Source of the DNA: Dehalococcoidia bacterium
Lineage (GTDB): Bacteria; Chloroflexota; Dehalococcoidia; Bin125
Length of the DNA stretch: 43,713 nucleotides
Assembly (NCBI GenBank): GCA_022824765.1
Contig: JAJDZG010000047.1
Coordinates: 1 to 43,713, forward strand
Direction of reading: 5' to 3'
Position numbers and translations under genes: made by a program. Under the pieces are notes generated by a model. It did not search any database and was not told where the DNA came from. It saw only the letters and a list, made by a program, of their open reading frames with translations. Positions 16,473 to 25,071 of this stretch are shown in pieces; the stretch's first letter is position 1, and every line of letters begins with the position of its first letter.

Positions 16473-18207
16473 CGCTTGGTTGTCGGGTGATGACGAAGGA
16501 GACATATTGCCAGCCGGAGATTGAGGTGTGGCTCACGTTTGAGGCTAAGCGGGTGAGGAGGACGAGGCCGAGGTCTTGCAGCTCGTCGTCGTCGGCCTGC
16601 AAGAGGTCGGGCGGGAGGTTGGACTCTTCAACGTCGGGTACGTCGGATCGGTCGGTGACGATGATTTCGATTTCGTCGTCGTTGGCGGTGGCTTCGATAC
16701 GGACGGTGCGGTCTGGGTCGCCGTGTTCGACGATGTGGGTGAAGAGTTCTTCGAGGCATAAGACCAGGCGGTTGGCTGGTCCGGGTTCGAGGTTGAAGCC
16801 GTCGGAGACGTGGGCGCCGAAGGCGAGCACCTGGTCGAGCGATGTGATGGCCGCGTCGCCGCGCCAGCGGAAGCGTCGGCGGGGCATGATGGCAAAGATC
16901 GCGGAAACGAGCACGGCGATGACGGAACCGAGCGCGATGGCGTTGCCGGTGATGGGGGTGAGGGCGTTGGGGATGTGTTCGAGGAAGGGGAGGGCGAGTT
17001 CGTCGGCGAATTCGCCGCAGAATCCGCCCCAGAATCCGAAGGAGACGACCATCGCGGCCCTGGAGTTGAGTCCGGCGTCGACGACGGTCTGCATGCCGAG
17101 GATGAAGAGGAGCAGCATGGCGACAAAGGAGATGCCGCCGACGGCGGGTCCGGGCAGGTCGAGGACGAAGGCGCTGAGGATGGGGAAGAAGGCCATGACG
17201 ATCATGAGGCCGGCGCCCCAGAGTCCGATCCAGCGGGATCCGACGCCGACGACGGGGACCATGCCGATGGGGGAGGAGTAGGTGGTGTTGGGGGTGGTGC
17301 AGAAGATGCCGGCGAGGGCGTTGCCGACGCCGTCGGCGTTCAAGGCGCCGCGGACGGCGTCGTAGTCGATGCGGCGGAAGTCGCGGAGGGAGACTTTCTG
17401 GATGGCGATGGCGTCGCCGACGGTCTCGAAGGTTCCGGAGAGGGTGGCGATGATGAATGCGCCGAGCACGGCGAAGGCTTCGCCGGAGATGGGGAATGTG
17501 GGCGGTTCCCATTCGCTGATCGGGAACCCGACGATGGCGGCGTCGCGGGATTGGTTGAAGGACCAATCGCCGCTGATGGCGGCGACGATGCAACCGGCGG
17601 TCAGGCCGGCGATGGGCGACCAGAGTCGGTAGCGGGCGGGGGCGACGACCATCATGGCGACCATGACGAGGACGGAGACGCCGCCGATCAGGAGGTAGGC
17701 GAGTGATCCTGCGCGTTCGGTTCCGGCACCGTTCCATTGTTGGATGGTGAGCGGGACGATGGTGATGGCGACGCACATGACGACGACGCCGCCGACGGTG
17801 GGGGTGAAGACGTTGCGGAAGAAGCGGAAGAAGCGGGCGATCAGCATTTCGGTGGGGGCGGCGATCAGGGCGAGGGCGGCGACGAATCCGATGCCGGCGA
17901 GTTCGATGGCGTCGAAGGTGGCGGCGAAGAAGGCGCCGGAGGTGCCCATGAAGAGCATGAAGCCGGAGCCGACGGCGCCGATTCGGATCGCCTGGACGGC
18001 GGTCGACAGTCCGGCGGTGAGCAAGGAGGCGGAGATGAGGAATGCGGCTTCGGCGGCGGTGATCACGTCGGCCGCCTGCAAGAGGATGGGCAGCAGGATG
18101 GCGCCGGAGATGACGAAGAGGGCGTTTTGCAGACCGAGCCCGGCACCGATGAGGAGGGGTGGACGCTCGTTGACGTCGTAGCTCAGCGCGGGCCGCTGTT
18201 GGCTCAT
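16447..18207 (-). CDS. NCS2 xanthine/uracil permease fused to HATPase_c_2 anti-sigma-like domain
   Basis: A 586-residue fusion. Residues about 1-440 are a nucleobase:cation symporter-2 (xanthine/uracil) permease with roughly a dozen hydrophobic segments and the conserved interior [14 protein letters not shown] and [13 protein letters not shown]. Residues about 449-586 form a GHKL ATPase domain of the anti-sigma/RsbW (HATPase_c_2) type: [15 protein letters not shown], then [13 protein letters not shown], then [16 protein letters not shown]. The N-box Asn is His (H491) and the G1-box Gly position is Ser (D519-R-S), so ATP binding may be weakened or lost. The C-terminal half would face the cytoplasm. 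A release-factor-like gene overlaps its 3' end. The purine or pyrimidine substrate is not determinable. Confidence 0.88.
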   Translation of the reverse strand: MSQQRPALSYDVNERPPLLIGAGLGLQNALFVISGAILLPILLQAADVITAAEAAFLISASLLTAGLSTAVQAIRIGAVGSGFMLFMGTSGAFFAATFDAIELAGIGFVAALALIAAPTEMLIARFFRFFRNVFTPTVGGVVVMCVAITIVPLTIQQWNGAGTERAGSLAYLLIGGVSVLVMVAMMVVAPARYRLWSPIAGLTAGCIVAAISGDWSFNQSRDAAIVGFPISEWEPPTFPISGEAFAVLGAFIIATLSGTFETVGDAIAIQKVSLRDFRRIDYDAVRGALNADGVGNALAGIFCTTPNTTYSSPIGMVPVVGVGSRWIGLWGAGLMIVMAFFPILSAFVLDLPGPAVGGISFVAMLLLFILGMQTVVDAGLNSRAAMVVSFGFWGGFCGEFADELALPFLEHIPNALTPITGNAIALGSVIAVLVSAIFAIMPRRRFRWRGDAAITSLDQVLAFGAHVSDGFNLEPGPANRLVLCLEELFTHIVEHGDPDRTVRIEATANDDEIEIIVTDRSDVPDVEESNLPPDLLQADDDELQDLGLVLLTRLASNVSHTSISGWQYVSFVITRQPSDVRLVQGL

Positions 18208-18216
18208 GGCGCGCTT

Positions 18217-18222
18217 AGTCTA
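18217..18222 (-). promoter_or_regulatory. Candidate -10 box (TAGACT) of permease-ATPase gene
   Basis: Read on the minus strand, TAGACT stands nine bases before the permease ATG at 18207. No Shine-Dalgarno is seen between them. The transcript would be leaderless or nearly so. Confidence 0.4.
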
Positions 18223-18276
18223 TCTGTAGCGCTGCGTGTGCAGCGTTGCGAGAGCGGGGAGGAGTTGGAACGCAGC

Positions 18277-19110
18277 ATGAGCACTGAACACCGAGCCGAG
18301 GTGAACGGACTGAGCCTGCACTATCTGGATCATGGCGGTGAGGCGTCGGTCAGCGCGGTGGCGCTGCACGGTTTCGCGCTGAACTGTCACTCGTTCGACG
18401 AGGTTGCGCCGGCGCTCTCGGATCGTCTGCGCTGGTACGCGCTGGACCAACGCGGTCATGGTCTTTCGGATCGGGCCGCGGAGCTGGGGGATTACTCGCG
18501 CGATCGGATGGCGGACGATGTTCGCGGGTTCATTGAGTGTGCGGGTCTGGAGCGGCCGGTGGTGTTGGGTCACTCGATGGGCGGGATGAATGCGATGACG
18601 TTTGCGGCGGCGCATCCGGAGATGCTGCGGGCGCTGGTGTTGATTGACGTCGGGCCGGGCGTGAGTGTCGACGGGGCGCAGCAGGTGCGGCAGTTCGTTC
18701 AGGGTCCGTACGAGATGGAGTCGCTGGAGGCGTGGGTGGAGATGACGCACCGGTACTATCCGTACCGCTCGAAGGAGAACATCCGCAGGCGTCTTGAGGT
18801 GTCGCTGCGGGAGACGTCGGAGGGGAAGATGGCGAAGATGTTTGACGAGCGGTTCCGCGAGGCTGATTTCCGAGGTGTCGGCGACGCGCGCACGGGTATC
18901 TGGGAGACGGCGCGGGCGCTGCGGGTGCCGACGCTGCTGTTGCATGGCGAGAAGAGTCCGGTGTTGCGGTTGGAGCAGGCGGAGGAGTTCGCGGCGAAGG
19001 TGGATGTGGTGCGTCTGGTGACGATTGCGGAAGCGGGCCACTCGGTGGCCGGCGATCAACCTGAGGCGGTCGGCGCGGCGCTGCGTGAGTTTCTCGACGA
19101 TGTCCTCTAG
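18277..19110 (+). CDS. Alpha/beta hydrolase
   Basis: A 277-residue single-domain alpha/beta hydrolase. The oxyanion HGFALN is at 31-36, DQRGHGLSD at 57-65 and the nucleophile elbow GHSMGG puts the catalytic Ser at 100. The C-terminal EAGHSVAGDQPEAV contributes the catalytic His. GGGGAGGAG 12 bases before ATG 18277 supports the start. A large acidic frame that covers this gene upstream is antisense to the permease and is rejected. Its stop overlaps the next gene by 11 bases. The substrate is unknown; epoxide, ester and C-C bond hydrolases share this fold. Confidence 0.9.
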   Translation: MSTEHRAEVNGLSLHYLDHGGEASVSAVALHGFALNCHSFDEVAPALSDRLRWYALDQRGHGLSDRAAELGDYSRDRMADDVRGFIECAGLERPVVLGHSMGGMNAMTFAAAHPEMLRALVLIDVGPGVSVDGAQQVRQFVQGPYEMESLEAWVEMTHRYYPYRSKENIRRRLEVSLRETSEGKMAKMFDERFREADFRGVGDARTGIWETARALRVPTLLLHGEKSPVLRLEQAEEFAAKVDVVRLVTIAEAGHSVAGDQPEAVGAALREFLDDVL

Positions 19111-19675
19111 CGGCGGGCGGTCTGGGTCGAGGCAGCGGCAGCGGGGATCGCTGCTGTTTCCGATCATCGGCGGGGTGATTGGGTTCATCGCGGCGTTGTT
19201 TCTGCTGCGGGAACTGGATATTTTCGAGGGCGATCCGGGTCCGCCCGATGTTGGGGTGAGCGGGTACTGCACGTATCCGGCGGGGAGTTACCACGACGAG
19301 CTGTGCAATCTGGTCGTGCGGGGGACGGTGGAGATCCAGTCGACGCTGGACGCGGAGGTTGCGGAGCGCTGCGTGGCTGAGGCGATCGACTGTCGCGTGC
19401 ATCGCGAGCAGCTGCGTCTGGCGCTGTTGGAGTCGGAGCGTCTGCGGGACGGGCTGTTTGCGCTCGACCCTCCTGAGCAAGCCGCAGATTGGCACGGGCG
19501 TTATCTGACGTCGGTGGCGCTGCTGCACAGCGGCTTCAACGCTCAGTTTTCGGCGTTGCGGGAGGGCGACCGCGATGCGTTTCTTGCGGCTCACGAGCGG
19601 ACGCTGGAGGCCGCGGATGAGAGTGAGGAGCTGTTCGAGGACTTCCAGGTGGCGTTTACTGATCTGCGTGAGTAG
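19100..19675 (+). CDS. Hypothetical single-pass membrane protein
   Basis: A 191-residue protein with a basic N-terminus, one transmembrane helix at about residues 17-36 (LLFPIIGGVIGFIAALFLL) and an extracytoplasmic domain of about 150 residues, mostly helical and charged. The outer domain has several cysteines that could form disulfides. The start at ATG 19100 lies inside the alpha/beta hydrolase gene, an 11-base overlap, so the two are co-translated. I do not recognise the outer domain. Its last 30-40 residues look like a coiled coil. Confidence 0.75.
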   Translation: MSSSGGRSGSRQRQRGSLLFPIIGGVIGFIAALFLLRELDIFEGDPGPPDVGVSGYCTYPAGSYHDELCNLVVRGTVEIQSTLDAEVAERCVAEAIDCRVHREQLRLALLESERLRDGLFALDPPEQAADWHGRYLTSVALLHSGFNAQFSALREGDRDAFLAAHERTLEAADESEELFEDFQVAFTDLRE

Positions 19676-19709
19676 GTCGGGGGTCTGCGTCGGGGCAGGT
19701 GGACTCAGA

Positions 19710-20165
19710 TCAGGAGCTTGACTCCAGGTGGCTGCGGAGGTGGTTGATTTCCTGCCGGAGCATGCGGTTGGCGACGATGGCGCCGAGTGGGCGGAGCGGG
19801 CCCATCATCAGCGTCATCAGGCGGGCGGTGGGGTAGAGGGTGACGCGGTAGCGAATGCGCGAACGTGCGTCGTCGCCGGAGCAGTCGATTTCGGTGAGGA
19901 ACGGAGTGTGTCCGTCGGCGTTGTCCCAGGAGATGCGGTGCGGGGGGTCGAAGTCGCGGACGTGCATGGTGACGCGCAGGGCGGTGCCGCGCTCGGTCGA
20001 GGTGCCTTCGATGACTGAGCCTGCCTGGACGGGGTCGCCGCCGCGGACTGTGGAGTGTGACATGCCGAAGACCCACTGGTCCTGATTGGGGACATGGGAG
20101 ACGAAGGTCCAGAGGTGGTGGAGGGAGCAGTCGAAGTCGGCTTCGATGCTGAATGTGGCAGCCAT
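19710..20165 (-). CDS. SRPBCC family protein
   Basis: A 151-residue START/SRPBCC (polyketide cyclase/dehydrase type) hydrophobic-ligand binding protein. It opens with FSIEADFDCSLHHLWTFVSH, the usual first strand and helix. The middle has DPPHRISWDN and the C-terminus a long helix. It lies 39 bases downstream of cofE on the same strand, so it is probably the third gene of the npdG-cofE unit. Between the genes is a short CTAT/ATCT microsatellite. The ligand is unknown. Confidence 0.82.
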   Translation of the reverse strand: MAATFSIEADFDCSLHHLWTFVSHVPNQDQWVFGMSHSTVRGGDPVQAGSVIEGTSTERGTALRVTMHVRDFDPPHRISWDNADGHTPFLTEIDCSGDDARSRIRYRVTLYPTARLMTLMMGPLRPLGAIVANRMLRQEINHLRSHLESSS

Positions 20166-20204
20166 GTCGTCGTCCGATCTGGGTTGTGCTATCTGGCTAT
20201 CTAT

Positions 20205-20966
20205 CTATCTGAAGAGGTCCATTTCGGCGGGTCGGACGAGGGAGGTGTGGTCGAATTCTTCGACGGGGATGTCGAGGCCGCGGACGACGGCGACGGGGAC
20301 TTTGTCGAGCTTGTTCATGACAGGTTCGGCGGCGGAGGCGAGTTCGTCGACGATGGCCATTTCGGTGACGCGCAGGTCGTAGCCTTCGGCGTCGACTTCT
20401 CCGATGTAGGAGCGGATGGGGTTCATGCCGCTGACGCCGATGGCGACGTTGGTGAGGCCGTTGCGCCAGGGTCGGCCGAAGGTGTCGGTGACGATGACGG
20501 GGACGTCGACCTGTCCGAGTGAGACGAGTCCGTGGCGGATTTGTTGAGCGGAGGCGGAGGAGTCGATGGGGAGAAGGGTGACGGCGTCGCCGCCGCCGAC
20601 GTTTGATTGGTCGACGCCGGCGTTGGCGCAGACCCAACCGTGGCGAGTTTCGGAGAGGATCAGGCCGCGGGTCATGCGGACGATTCGTTTGGATTCGCGG
20701 AGGACGAGCTCGACGGCGCGGGCGTCCTTCTCCCAGTCGTCTGCCCAGTCTTGAGAGAAGCCGCCGGCGGTGATGTCGTCGAGGCGGATGACGCGGCCTT
20801 CGGCCTTGGAGACGATTTTTTGGGTGACGAGGAGGACGTCGCCGGATTGGAGCGGGGTTTGCTGGTCGTTGAGGGCGTCGTGGATGAGTTGGGCGAGGTC
20901 ATCGCCCTCGACGACTTCGGGGATGCCGCCGACGGCGAAGACTCGGTATTCGGAGGGAGGCGCCAT
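20205..20966 (-). CDS. cofE: Coenzyme F420-0:L-glutamate ligase
   Basis: A 253-residue F420-0:gamma-glutamyl ligase, which adds the polyglutamate tail to coenzyme F420 using GTP. GDVLLVTQKIVSKAEGR at 42-58 and RHGWVCANAGVDQSN at 108-122 are conserved blocks. TDTFGRPWR at 160-168 is the nucleotide/metal region. It is the stand-alone CofE form without the FbiB C-terminal nitroreductase domain. Its ATG shares a base with the stop of npdG (TGATG), so the two F420 genes are translationally coupled. Confidence 0.93.
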   Translation of the reverse strand: MAPPSEYRVFAVGGIPEVVEGDDLAQLIHDALNDQQTPLQSGDVLLVTQKIVSKAEGRVIRLDDITAGGFSQDWADDWEKDARAVELVLRESKRIVRMTRGLILSETRHGWVCANAGVDQSNVGGGDAVTLLPIDSSASAQQIRHGLVSLGQVDVPVIVTDTFGRPWRNGLTNVAIGVSGMNPIRSYIGEVDAEGYDLRVTEMAIVDELASAAEPVMNKLDKVPVAVVRGLDIPVEEFDHTSLVRPAEMDLFR

Positions 20967-21631
20967 CAGTCGACTCCGACCATACGCACGGCGGCCTGTG
21001 TTTTGTAGCGCATGTTCATGCCGATGATGAGGGCGGTGAGGTCTTCGACGAATTTGGACATGGAGAGAGGTCCGGCGTCGATGGGCCGCAGGTCGGGCAT
21101 TTTGCTGACGAGGTTGATCACGGCCTGCTTGGCGTCGTCGTCATCGGCGGTGATGAGGACATCGCCCTCCATGGGATCGGAGAGCTTCTGGAGTTTGCGG
21201 GCGGAGAGGTTGTGGAAGGCGCCGACGACTTTGGCGTCGGGCAGGAGGGCTTGGGCCTGCTCGGTGGCTGAGCCCTGGGGGACGTCGGCGATGCCGGGCA
21301 CGCGGTTTTCCATGGTGAGTGGCACAGCGGCGTCGATGACCAGCTTGGAGCCGATGGCGTCGCGCAGATCGTTGAGGGTCGCTTCGTGTCCGTCGAAGGG
21401 GACGACGATGATGACGAGGTCGGATTGCTCGACGACGTCGCGGTTGACGCCGCCGCCGGCGTCGGCGCTGGCGCCGGCTTGTTGGACGGCGTCGCGGACG
21501 GTTTGGGCGGCGTCTTCAGCGCGCTCGATGCGTCTTGAGCCGATGAGGATGCGTTCGCCGGCGAAGGCGAGCCGCATGGCCAAGCCGAGCCCTTCTGGTC
21601 CGGTTCCGCCGATGAAGCCAATGGTTGCCAT
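20966..21631 (-). CDS. npdG: F420H2:NADP oxidoreductase (NADPH-dependent F420 reductase)
   Basis: A 221-residue Rossmann-fold enzyme that moves hydride between NADP(H) and coenzyme F420. The dinucleotide motif GGTGPEGLGLAMR is at 8-20 and GSRR at 31-34 binds the NADP phosphate. The C-terminal DAGPLSMSKFVEDLTAL is also characteristic. ATG 21631 is preceded by GGGAG with a 5-base spacer, and upstream in-frame sequence lacks the fold. It is the first gene of npdG-cofE. It indicates that the organism makes and uses F420; cofC, cofD, cofG and cofH are not in the window. Confidence 0.92.
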   Translation of the reverse strand: MATIGFIGGTGPEGLGLAMRLAFAGERILIGSRRIERAEDAAQTVRDAVQQAGASADAGGGVNRDVVEQSDLVIIVVPFDGHEATLNDLRDAIGSKLVIDAAVPLTMENRVPGIADVPQGSATEQAQALLPDAKVVGAFHNLSARKLQKLSDPMEGDVLITADDDDAKQAVINLVSKMPDLRPIDAGPLSMSKFVEDLTALIIGMNMRYKTQAAVRMVGVD

Positions 21632-21731
21632 GCCCACTCCCATTCTGCGCGTACACTGAATCGTGCGAGAGCCGCACATGATCAGGCTAGCGCCACCGAG
21701 CGAATAGCAAGCGAAGTTTTCGATCCGCGAC

Positions 21732-22598
21732 ATGACGAGCCTGGCCGCCAGCACTCCACCCGTGATCAGGCATCCGATTGAGCCTGAGGCGGCGCCGGCC
21801 GTGCAGCTGGAGGGTGCGGGTCTGACGTATGAGTCGAAGGACGGGGCTCTGGAGGCGGTGGCGCCGACGACGTTGAAGATTCGGGCTGGGGAGTTTGTGG
21901 CGCTGGTGGGGCCGTCGGGCTGCGGGAAGACGACGTTGATGCGGATCATCGCGGGGCTGATCGCGCCGACGGTGGGCAGGGCGCAGGTGTTTGGGGATTC
22001 CCCGCAGGTCGCGCAGCAGCGTAAGCGTCTGGGGCTGGTGTTTCAGGAGCCGGCGTTGCTGGCCTGGCGGAGCGTGGAGGACAACATCCGTCTGGGTCTG
22101 GAGCTGAATCCTCGCGAGACGGATACGGGGATGAACATTGAGGAGCTGATTGCGGTCGTGGGGCTGACGGGCTTTGGTCGGTATCGGCCGGCGGAGCTGT
22201 CGGGGGGGATGCAGCAGCGGGTGGCGTTGGCGCGGGCGCTGGCGATCGATCCGCCGTTGCTGTTGCTGGACGAGCCGTTTGCGGCGTTGGACGAGATCAC
22301 TCGGGAGCAGATGCGCTACGAGCTGCTGCGGCTGTGGGGGGTGTCGCATAATGCGCAGGAGCCGCCGCGCTCGGCGATGTTCGTGACGCATTCGGTTGCG
22401 GAGGCGGTGGCGATTTCTGATCGGGTGCTGGTGATGTCGCCGCGGCCTGGCCGGATCATTGCGGATGTGCCGATCACGACGCCGCAGCCGCGTCGTCCGG
22501 AGCATGAGCATTCGGATCGGTTTATCAACAACTGCGCGATTGTGCGGGCGGCGCTGCGAGCGCCGACCACGCCGGCCGTTCCGTTGGACGCGGCCTGA
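21732..22598 (+). CDS. ABC transporter ATP-binding protein, nitrate/taurine/NMT1 type
   Basis: A 288-residue ABC ATPase. Walker A is GPSGCGKTT at 60-68, Q-loop FQEPALL near 104, signature LSGGM at 156-160, Walker B LLLLDEP at 176-182 and the switch His at 220. It is the SsuB/TauB-like class that works with a single permease type. It has a Pro/Ala-rich N-terminal extension of about 25 residues. It starts about 100 bases from npdG in divergent orientation and is followed 14 bases later by its permease and then a lipoprotein binding component. The substrate is probably a small organic nutrient. Confidence 0.92.
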   Translation: MTSLAASTPPVIRHPIEPEAAPAVQLEGAGLTYESKDGALEAVAPTTLKIRAGEFVALVGPSGCGKTTLMRIIAGLIAPTVGRAQVFGDSPQVAQQRKRLGLVFQEPALLAWRSVEDNIRLGLELNPRETDTGMNIEELIAVVGLTGFGRYRPAELSGGMQQRVALARALAIDPPLLLLDEPFAALDEITREQMRYELLRLWGVSHNAQEPPRSAMFVTHSVAEAVAISDRVLVMSPRPGRIIADVPITTPQPRRPEHEHSDRFINNCAIVRAALRAPTTPAVPLDAA

Positions 22599-22612
22599 GG
22601 TCGAGCTGAGGC

Positions 22613-23485
22613 ATGTTTTCGAATCCCGTGCGTCGTTTGGACTCTGTGGATGCGCCGTTCGGTGCAGAGGGAGCGGGTCAGCGCGAGCGGTTGGCGCCTG
22701 TGGCGCTGCCGAGTTGGCGTCCGCTGGCTGCCTGGGTGGTGCCGCCGTTGGTGGCGCTGATCATCCTGGCGGTGGCGGTCGAGATTTGGGTGCGGGCGGG
22801 CGGCGTATCGGTCTGGGTGATGCCGAGGCCGTCGTCGGTGCTGGAGGTCTTTGTGAGCGACTTCGGGCTGTATTTCTCGGAGGGACTGTTGACGGTTGCG
22901 GTGTCGCTGGCGGGATTGGCGGTGGGGACGGCGGCGGCGACGCTGCTTGCGGCGGGGGTCGCGCACTCGCAGCTGTTGGAGCGGGCGGTGCTGCCGATTG
23001 CGATCATGGTCAAGGTCACGCCGGTGGTGGCGCTGATACCGCTGTTCATCATCTGGCTGGGGCACAGCATCGAGCCGAAGATTGCGATTGCGGCGCTGAT
23101 CACGTACTTCCCGGTGCTGATCAACGCGATCGCGGGTTTCCGCGATGTTGACGCGCGGATGCATGATTTCTTCCGGTCGGTGGATGCGTCGACGTGGGAG
23201 ATATTTCGGTATCTGCGACTGCCGGCGGCGGTGCCGTACCTGTTTGCGTCGCTGAAGATATCGGTCACGCTGTCGCTGATTGGGGCGGTGGTGGCGGAGT
23301 TCTTTCTGTCGGGACAGGGTGGGTTGGGCGCGTTGATCTGGATTGAGCAGAACAATCTGCGGCTCGATCGGGTGTTTGCGGCGGTGTTGATGCTGACGTT
23401 GATTGGGGTGACGCTGTCGACGGCGGTGGTGGCGGCGGAGCGGGTGTTTTCGTGGCGTCTCGACCAACCATCTGCTGGCGCATAA
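22613..23485 (+). CDS. ABC transporter permease, NMT1/SsuC type
   Basis: A 290-residue inner-membrane permease of the binding-protein-dependent transport family. It has a short soluble N-terminus, then about six transmembrane segments. The EAA-like loop around residues 180-200 (FFRSVDASTWEIFRYLRLP) docks on the ATPase. TGAGG stands just before the ATG. It lies between the ATPase gene and a 98-residue small gene, and belongs with the lipoprotein at 23962. Confidence 0.9.
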   Translation: MFSNPVRRLDSVDAPFGAEGAGQRERLAPVALPSWRPLAAWVVPPLVALIILAVAVEIWVRAGGVSVWVMPRPSSVLEVFVSDFGLYFSEGLLTVAVSLAGLAVGTAAATLLAAGVAHSQLLERAVLPIAIMVKVTPVVALIPLFIIWLGHSIEPKIAIAALITYFPVLINAIAGFRDVDARMHDFFRSVDASTWEIFRYLRLPAAVPYLFASLKISVTLSLIGAVVAEFFLSGQGGLGALIWIEQNNLRLDRVFAAVLMLTLIGVTLSTAVVAAERVFSWRLDQPSAGA

Positions 23486-23511
23486 GTTAGAGAGCAGAGA
23501 CAGGAGCCCTC

Positions 23512-23808
23512 ATGACCACGCCCGCCGCTGAATCTGGCGCCGACGCTACCGATCAACAGCGCGGCAGCGAACACGATCACCGTCTGCCGCAGCAGCAGCC
23601 TCCACCGGAGATCGATTCGGTGGTGATCAAGTTCTCGAACGACGGATTGGTGCTGGAGCTGGAGGGCGACGATGTCGATCTGGGGACGGATCTGAAGGTG
23701 CGGCGTGAGCACCGACTGATCGCGGAGTTTCGTCGCGACGCGGTGGACGGCTGGTGGTACAAGTCGGCGGTGCTGTCGGAGCCGCGTCGGCTGAATTCGG
23801 AGGGGTAG
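23512..23808 (+). CDS. Small hypothetical protein within ABC importer locus
   Basis: A 98-residue soluble protein of unknown function. The first 35 residues are Gln/Pro/Ala-rich and look disordered, followed by a short beta-rich domain (SVVIKFSNDGLVLELEGDD and DGWWYKSAV). A good AGGAG precedes the ATG and codon use matches the neighbours. It is inserted between permease and binding-protein genes, 26 bases after the permease, so co-expression with the importer is likely. No known accessory subunit is recognised. Confidence 0.65.
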   Translation: MTTPAAESGADATDQQRGSEHDHRLPQQQPPPEIDSVVIKFSNDGLVLELEGDDVDLGTDLKVRREHRLIAEFRRDAVDGWWYKSAVLSEPRRLNSEG

Positions 23809-23961
23809 CGGCGGGAGTTTTGGGGCGGTTGCCCGTTTGCGGTGTCGTGCATACGCTAGTGGCGGTCGCTATCGCCTCGGCAACCCCGTGGAAGCGGCTC
23901 CGGCTCGCCGGCCCGGCCATAGAGTGTTCCGGCCCCGTCTAGCCCAAGGAGCCAGATTCCC

Positions 23962-24999
23962 ATGTTTGCTGTGTCCCGATTGAGCCGTCCGTTGGTGCTG
24001 ATTGCGATGTTGATTGCGGCGTCGGCCGCGATGTTGGCTGCGGCCTGCGGCGGCGATGACGCCGACGAGATTCTGACGATGCGCTACAGCGCGGGATTCG
24101 TCCCGCAGGCGAACCTGCCGTTTGTCGCGGTGTATGTCGCGGAGGATCGCGGTTATTTCGCCGATGAGGGCCTGGAAGTCGACATTCAGCACGCCGGATT
24201 CACAGGGAGCCACAAGAGCCTGATTCTGGCTGGCGAGATTGACATCACGACGCTGCCGGCGTCGGAGTTGCTGCAGACGCGGGCCAACGCGGGCGCGCCG
24301 TATGTGGCGGTGATGCTCTTCGGTCAGCGTGGAGACTTCGGTTATGCGGTGCTGAACAAGTCGGGCATCTCGTCGCCCGCTGACTTTGCGGGGCGGAACG
24401 TCGGTTTCAAGGGGATTGTTCAGTCTGAGTTTCACGCGATGCTCGCCGCGCACAGCCTGACGACTGACGACATGACGATGATCGATGTGGGCTTCAACCC
24501 GGTGGTGCTGGTCGAGGAGCAGGTTGATGTGTACCCGGTGTTTCTCTCGAACGAGCCGGACACGCTGACGCGGAACCTGAACCAGGAGATCACGGTGTTT
24601 GAGGCGGCCGACTACGGGGTGCCGACGCTGGGTGTGGTGTATCTGGTGACTGAGGAGTTTCTGGAGGACGAGACGAATCGGGAGAAGCTGGAGCGCTTCC
24701 TGCGAGCGACGGCGCGTGCGTTTGAGTTTGCGCTGGATGATCCGGCGGCGGCGATTGAGTCGACGGTGAAGTTCCTGCCGGAGGATCCGGCGCCGGATCT
24801 GGCGCATGAGCGCTTCATCCTGGATACGGAGCTGAACAACGCGGTCAGCGATCTGACGCGGGCGAATGGTGTCGGCTGGTTCACGATGCAGCAGTTCCGG
24901 GCGTTGACGGACGTGTTGCTGGAGTACGGCGCGCTGGACCAGGACGTTGACCTGGAGGCGGCGCTGGATCGGTCCGCGCTCGAGGCGGTTCATCGCTAG
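23962..24999 (+). CDS. ABC transporter substrate-binding lipoprotein, NMT1/THI5-like
   Basis: A 345-residue exported lipoprotein. The signal peptide ends in the lipobox LAAAC with the lipidated Cys at 29. The mature part is an NMT1/THI5-like (SsuA-type) periplasmic binding fold: LPFVAVYVAEDRGYFADEGL, then a two-domain hinge and GVPTLGVVYLV. Family members bind thiamine precursors (ThiY), riboflavin (RibY), sulfonates or nitrate. Which applies here is not clear. AAGGAG with an 8-base spacer supports the start. It is separated from the ATPase and permease genes by a small gene and a 153-base gap that may carry its own promoter. Confidence 0.9.
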   Translation: MFAVSRLSRPLVLIAMLIAASAAMLAAACGGDDADEILTMRYSAGFVPQANLPFVAVYVAEDRGYFADEGLEVDIQHAGFTGSHKSLILAGEIDITTLPASELLQTRANAGAPYVAVMLFGQRGDFGYAVLNKSGISSPADFAGRNVGFKGIVQSEFHAMLAAHSLTTDDMTMIDVGFNPVVLVEEQVDVYPVFLSNEPDTLTRNLNQEITVFEAADYGVPTLGVVYLVTEEFLEDETNREKLERFLRATARAFEFALDDPAAAIESTVKFLPEDPAPDLAHERFILDTELNNAVSDLTRANGVGWFTMQQFRALTDVLLEYGALDQDVDLEAALDRSALEAVHR

Positions 25000-25017
25000 C
25001 CGGGTGTGACTGGGTGT

Positions 25018-25049
25018 CAGCGGGTCGCGGGGCCGAGGCGGTCCCGCTG
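25018..25049. terminator. GC-rich hairpin between convergent genes
   Basis: CAGCGGG (25018-25024) pairs with CCCGCTG (25043-25049) across an 18-base loop that is itself GC-rich. It lies between the convergent binding-protein and ferredoxin genes and could terminate both, but there is no strong T-run. Confidence 0.35.
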
Positions 25050-25071
25050 CCGAGCGTTTGCCGTTTGGCGT

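Noticed and set aside
17737-18276. Plus-strand acidic frame leading into the alpha/beta hydrolase
   Set aside because: The extension is antisense to the permease; the hydrolase has its own ribosome site before ATG 18277.
20189-20211. CTATCTATCTATCTG microsatellite as a phase-variable switch
   Set aside because: It has only about three units, lies between the SRPBCC start and cofE stop, and does not alter a reading frame in an obvious way.
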